Positions 6,370-6,663 of a stretch of DNA of 6,663 nucleotides are shown piece by piece. The stretch covers positions 1-6,663 of the forward strand of contig JAQBFJ010000273.1 of NCBI GenBank assembly GCA_032123435.1. The letters run 5' to 3'. The DNA comes from JAQBFJ01 sp032123435. Its GTDB lineage: Bacteria; Verrucomicrobiota; Kiritimatiellia; UBA8416; JAQBFJ01. The notes under the pieces are model-generated. The model did no database searches. It saw only the letters and a list, made by a program, of their open reading frames with translations, and was not told the DNA's origin. A program made the translations under genes and the position numbers. Position 1 is the first letter of the stretch. Each line of letters opens with the position of its first letter.

Positions 6370-6474
6370 TCAAAGCCCAAGGTCAAGTATACGGATACGC
6401 TGTTGAGAGCGACTGACCCTGGTTTCGCCAACAGTAATGATCAGGGTGTTTCTGCTCATTACATGCTGCAGCAT
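6370..6474 (-). CDS. Possible 34-residue leader or antitoxin-like small ORF
   Basis: An ATG at 6474 opens a 34-codon frame ending in TGA at 6370-6372, only five bases before the ATG of the nucleotidyltransferase gene. The peptide is basic, ends RSQQRIRILDLGL, and contains LIITVGETRVSR; a second in-frame ATG at 6459 would give 29 residues. A weak GGA lies seven bases before the first ATG. Position and tight spacing suggest a translationally coupled leader peptide or small third operon member. It matches no family I know, and a competing 54-codon frame (6383-6547) overlaps it, so chance is a real possibility. Confidence 0.25.
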   Translation of the reverse strand: MLQHVMSRNTLIITVGETRVSRSQQRIRILDLGL

Positions 6475-6505
6475 TGTTTTTTCCAGTAATTACATGCCTG
6501 TAATT
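6463..6505. promoter_or_regulatory. Paired palindromes upstream of the DUF6036 operon, candidate operators
   Basis: ATGCTGCAGCAT (6463-6474) is a perfect 12-base palindrome. AATTACA (6488-6494) and TGTAATT (6499-6505) form a perfect inverted repeat around TGCC. The word ATTACATGC occurs at both sites (6458-6466 and 6489-6497), 31 bases apart, about three helical turns. Such spacing and placement between promoter and first gene suits a self-regulated toxin-antitoxin operon, but no DNA-binding regulator is visible in the pair. Confidence 0.4.
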
Positions 6506-6547
6506 CTTATCCCGATGTTTATGAACTGCCAACTCAAATGCCTTCAT

Positions 6548-6575
6548 GGTATAATAATGTGCAACTGTTAATCAA
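6548..6575 (-). promoter_or_regulatory. Candidate promoter of the DUF6036 operon
   Basis: On the minus strand TTGATT (6570-6575) is followed by a 16-base spacer and TATACC (6548-6553). Both hexamers match consensus at 4 of 6 positions. Transcription would start near 6541 and run through the two palindromes before the first gene. The same spot holds TATAAT preceded by TGG on the plus strand (6550-6555), so a divergent promoter is also possible. The rest of 6576-6663 shows no gene I can support. Confidence 0.3.
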
Positions 6576-6663
6576 GACTTTTATGCTTATTTTTCTACAT
6601 AAATTTACACTTTATCCCACAACGTTTCTGCGCTACCCTTCCCCTCAACATGCCGCATGAACC

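Noticed and set aside
6383..6547. Minus-strand 54-codon open frame
   Set aside because: No ribosome binding site, the candidate promoter would start inside it, and its C-terminal part overlaps another small frame; no family features.
6526..6555. Plus-strand promoter (TGGTATAAT with CTGCCA at 18 bases)
   Set aside because: The -10 is perfect, but the -35 is weak and no supported plus-strand gene follows within the window.

Overview
The window looks like bacterial chromosome of moderate GC content, and every credible gene reads on the minus strand. An exosortase, a DUF4143 ATPase, AbiE-type genes and palindromic intergenic repeats together would fit a PVC-group bacterium such as Lentisphaerota or Kiritimatiellota. 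That placement is inference from gene content only; there is no rRNA or marker gene here.

Layout from left to right. Positions 1-2370 hold the 5' part of a large gene that leaves the window at its left edge. It encodes an eight- to nine-helix exosortase core with an intact Cys/Arg/His set, one further membrane helix, and at least 450 residues of helical, TPR-like sequence. Its likely promoter lies at 2494-2522. Positions 2629-3786 hold a complete single-gene AAA-type ATPase with a C-terminal DUF4143/PD-(D/E)XK-like region, behind a strong -35 box. Positions 4150-4928 hold a type IV (AbiE) toxin-antitoxin pair truncated at both outer ends: the antitoxin lacks its N-terminal winged helix and the toxin lacks its C-terminal half. 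The junction between the two genes (TTGA overlap with a strong ribosome binding site) is intact. Positions 4929-5462 contain no credible gene and are crowded with inverted repeats. Positions 5463-6373 hold a two-gene operon of a DUF6036-like nucleotidyltransferase and an unrecognised 117-residue protein, joined by an ATGA overlap. Positions 6374-6663 look like its control region, with two palindromes, a candidate promoter and a possible leader peptide.

Two functional themes appear. The exosortase belongs to a protein-sorting pathway that processes C-terminal PEP-CTERM-type tags at the cytoplasmic membrane; no tagged substrate is visible here. The remainder looks like an accessory island of toxin-antitoxin-like or defence-like genes, partly decayed and surrounded by repeats. 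The two best candidates for something under-described are the exosortase-TPR fusion and the nucleotidyltransferase/117-residue pair.
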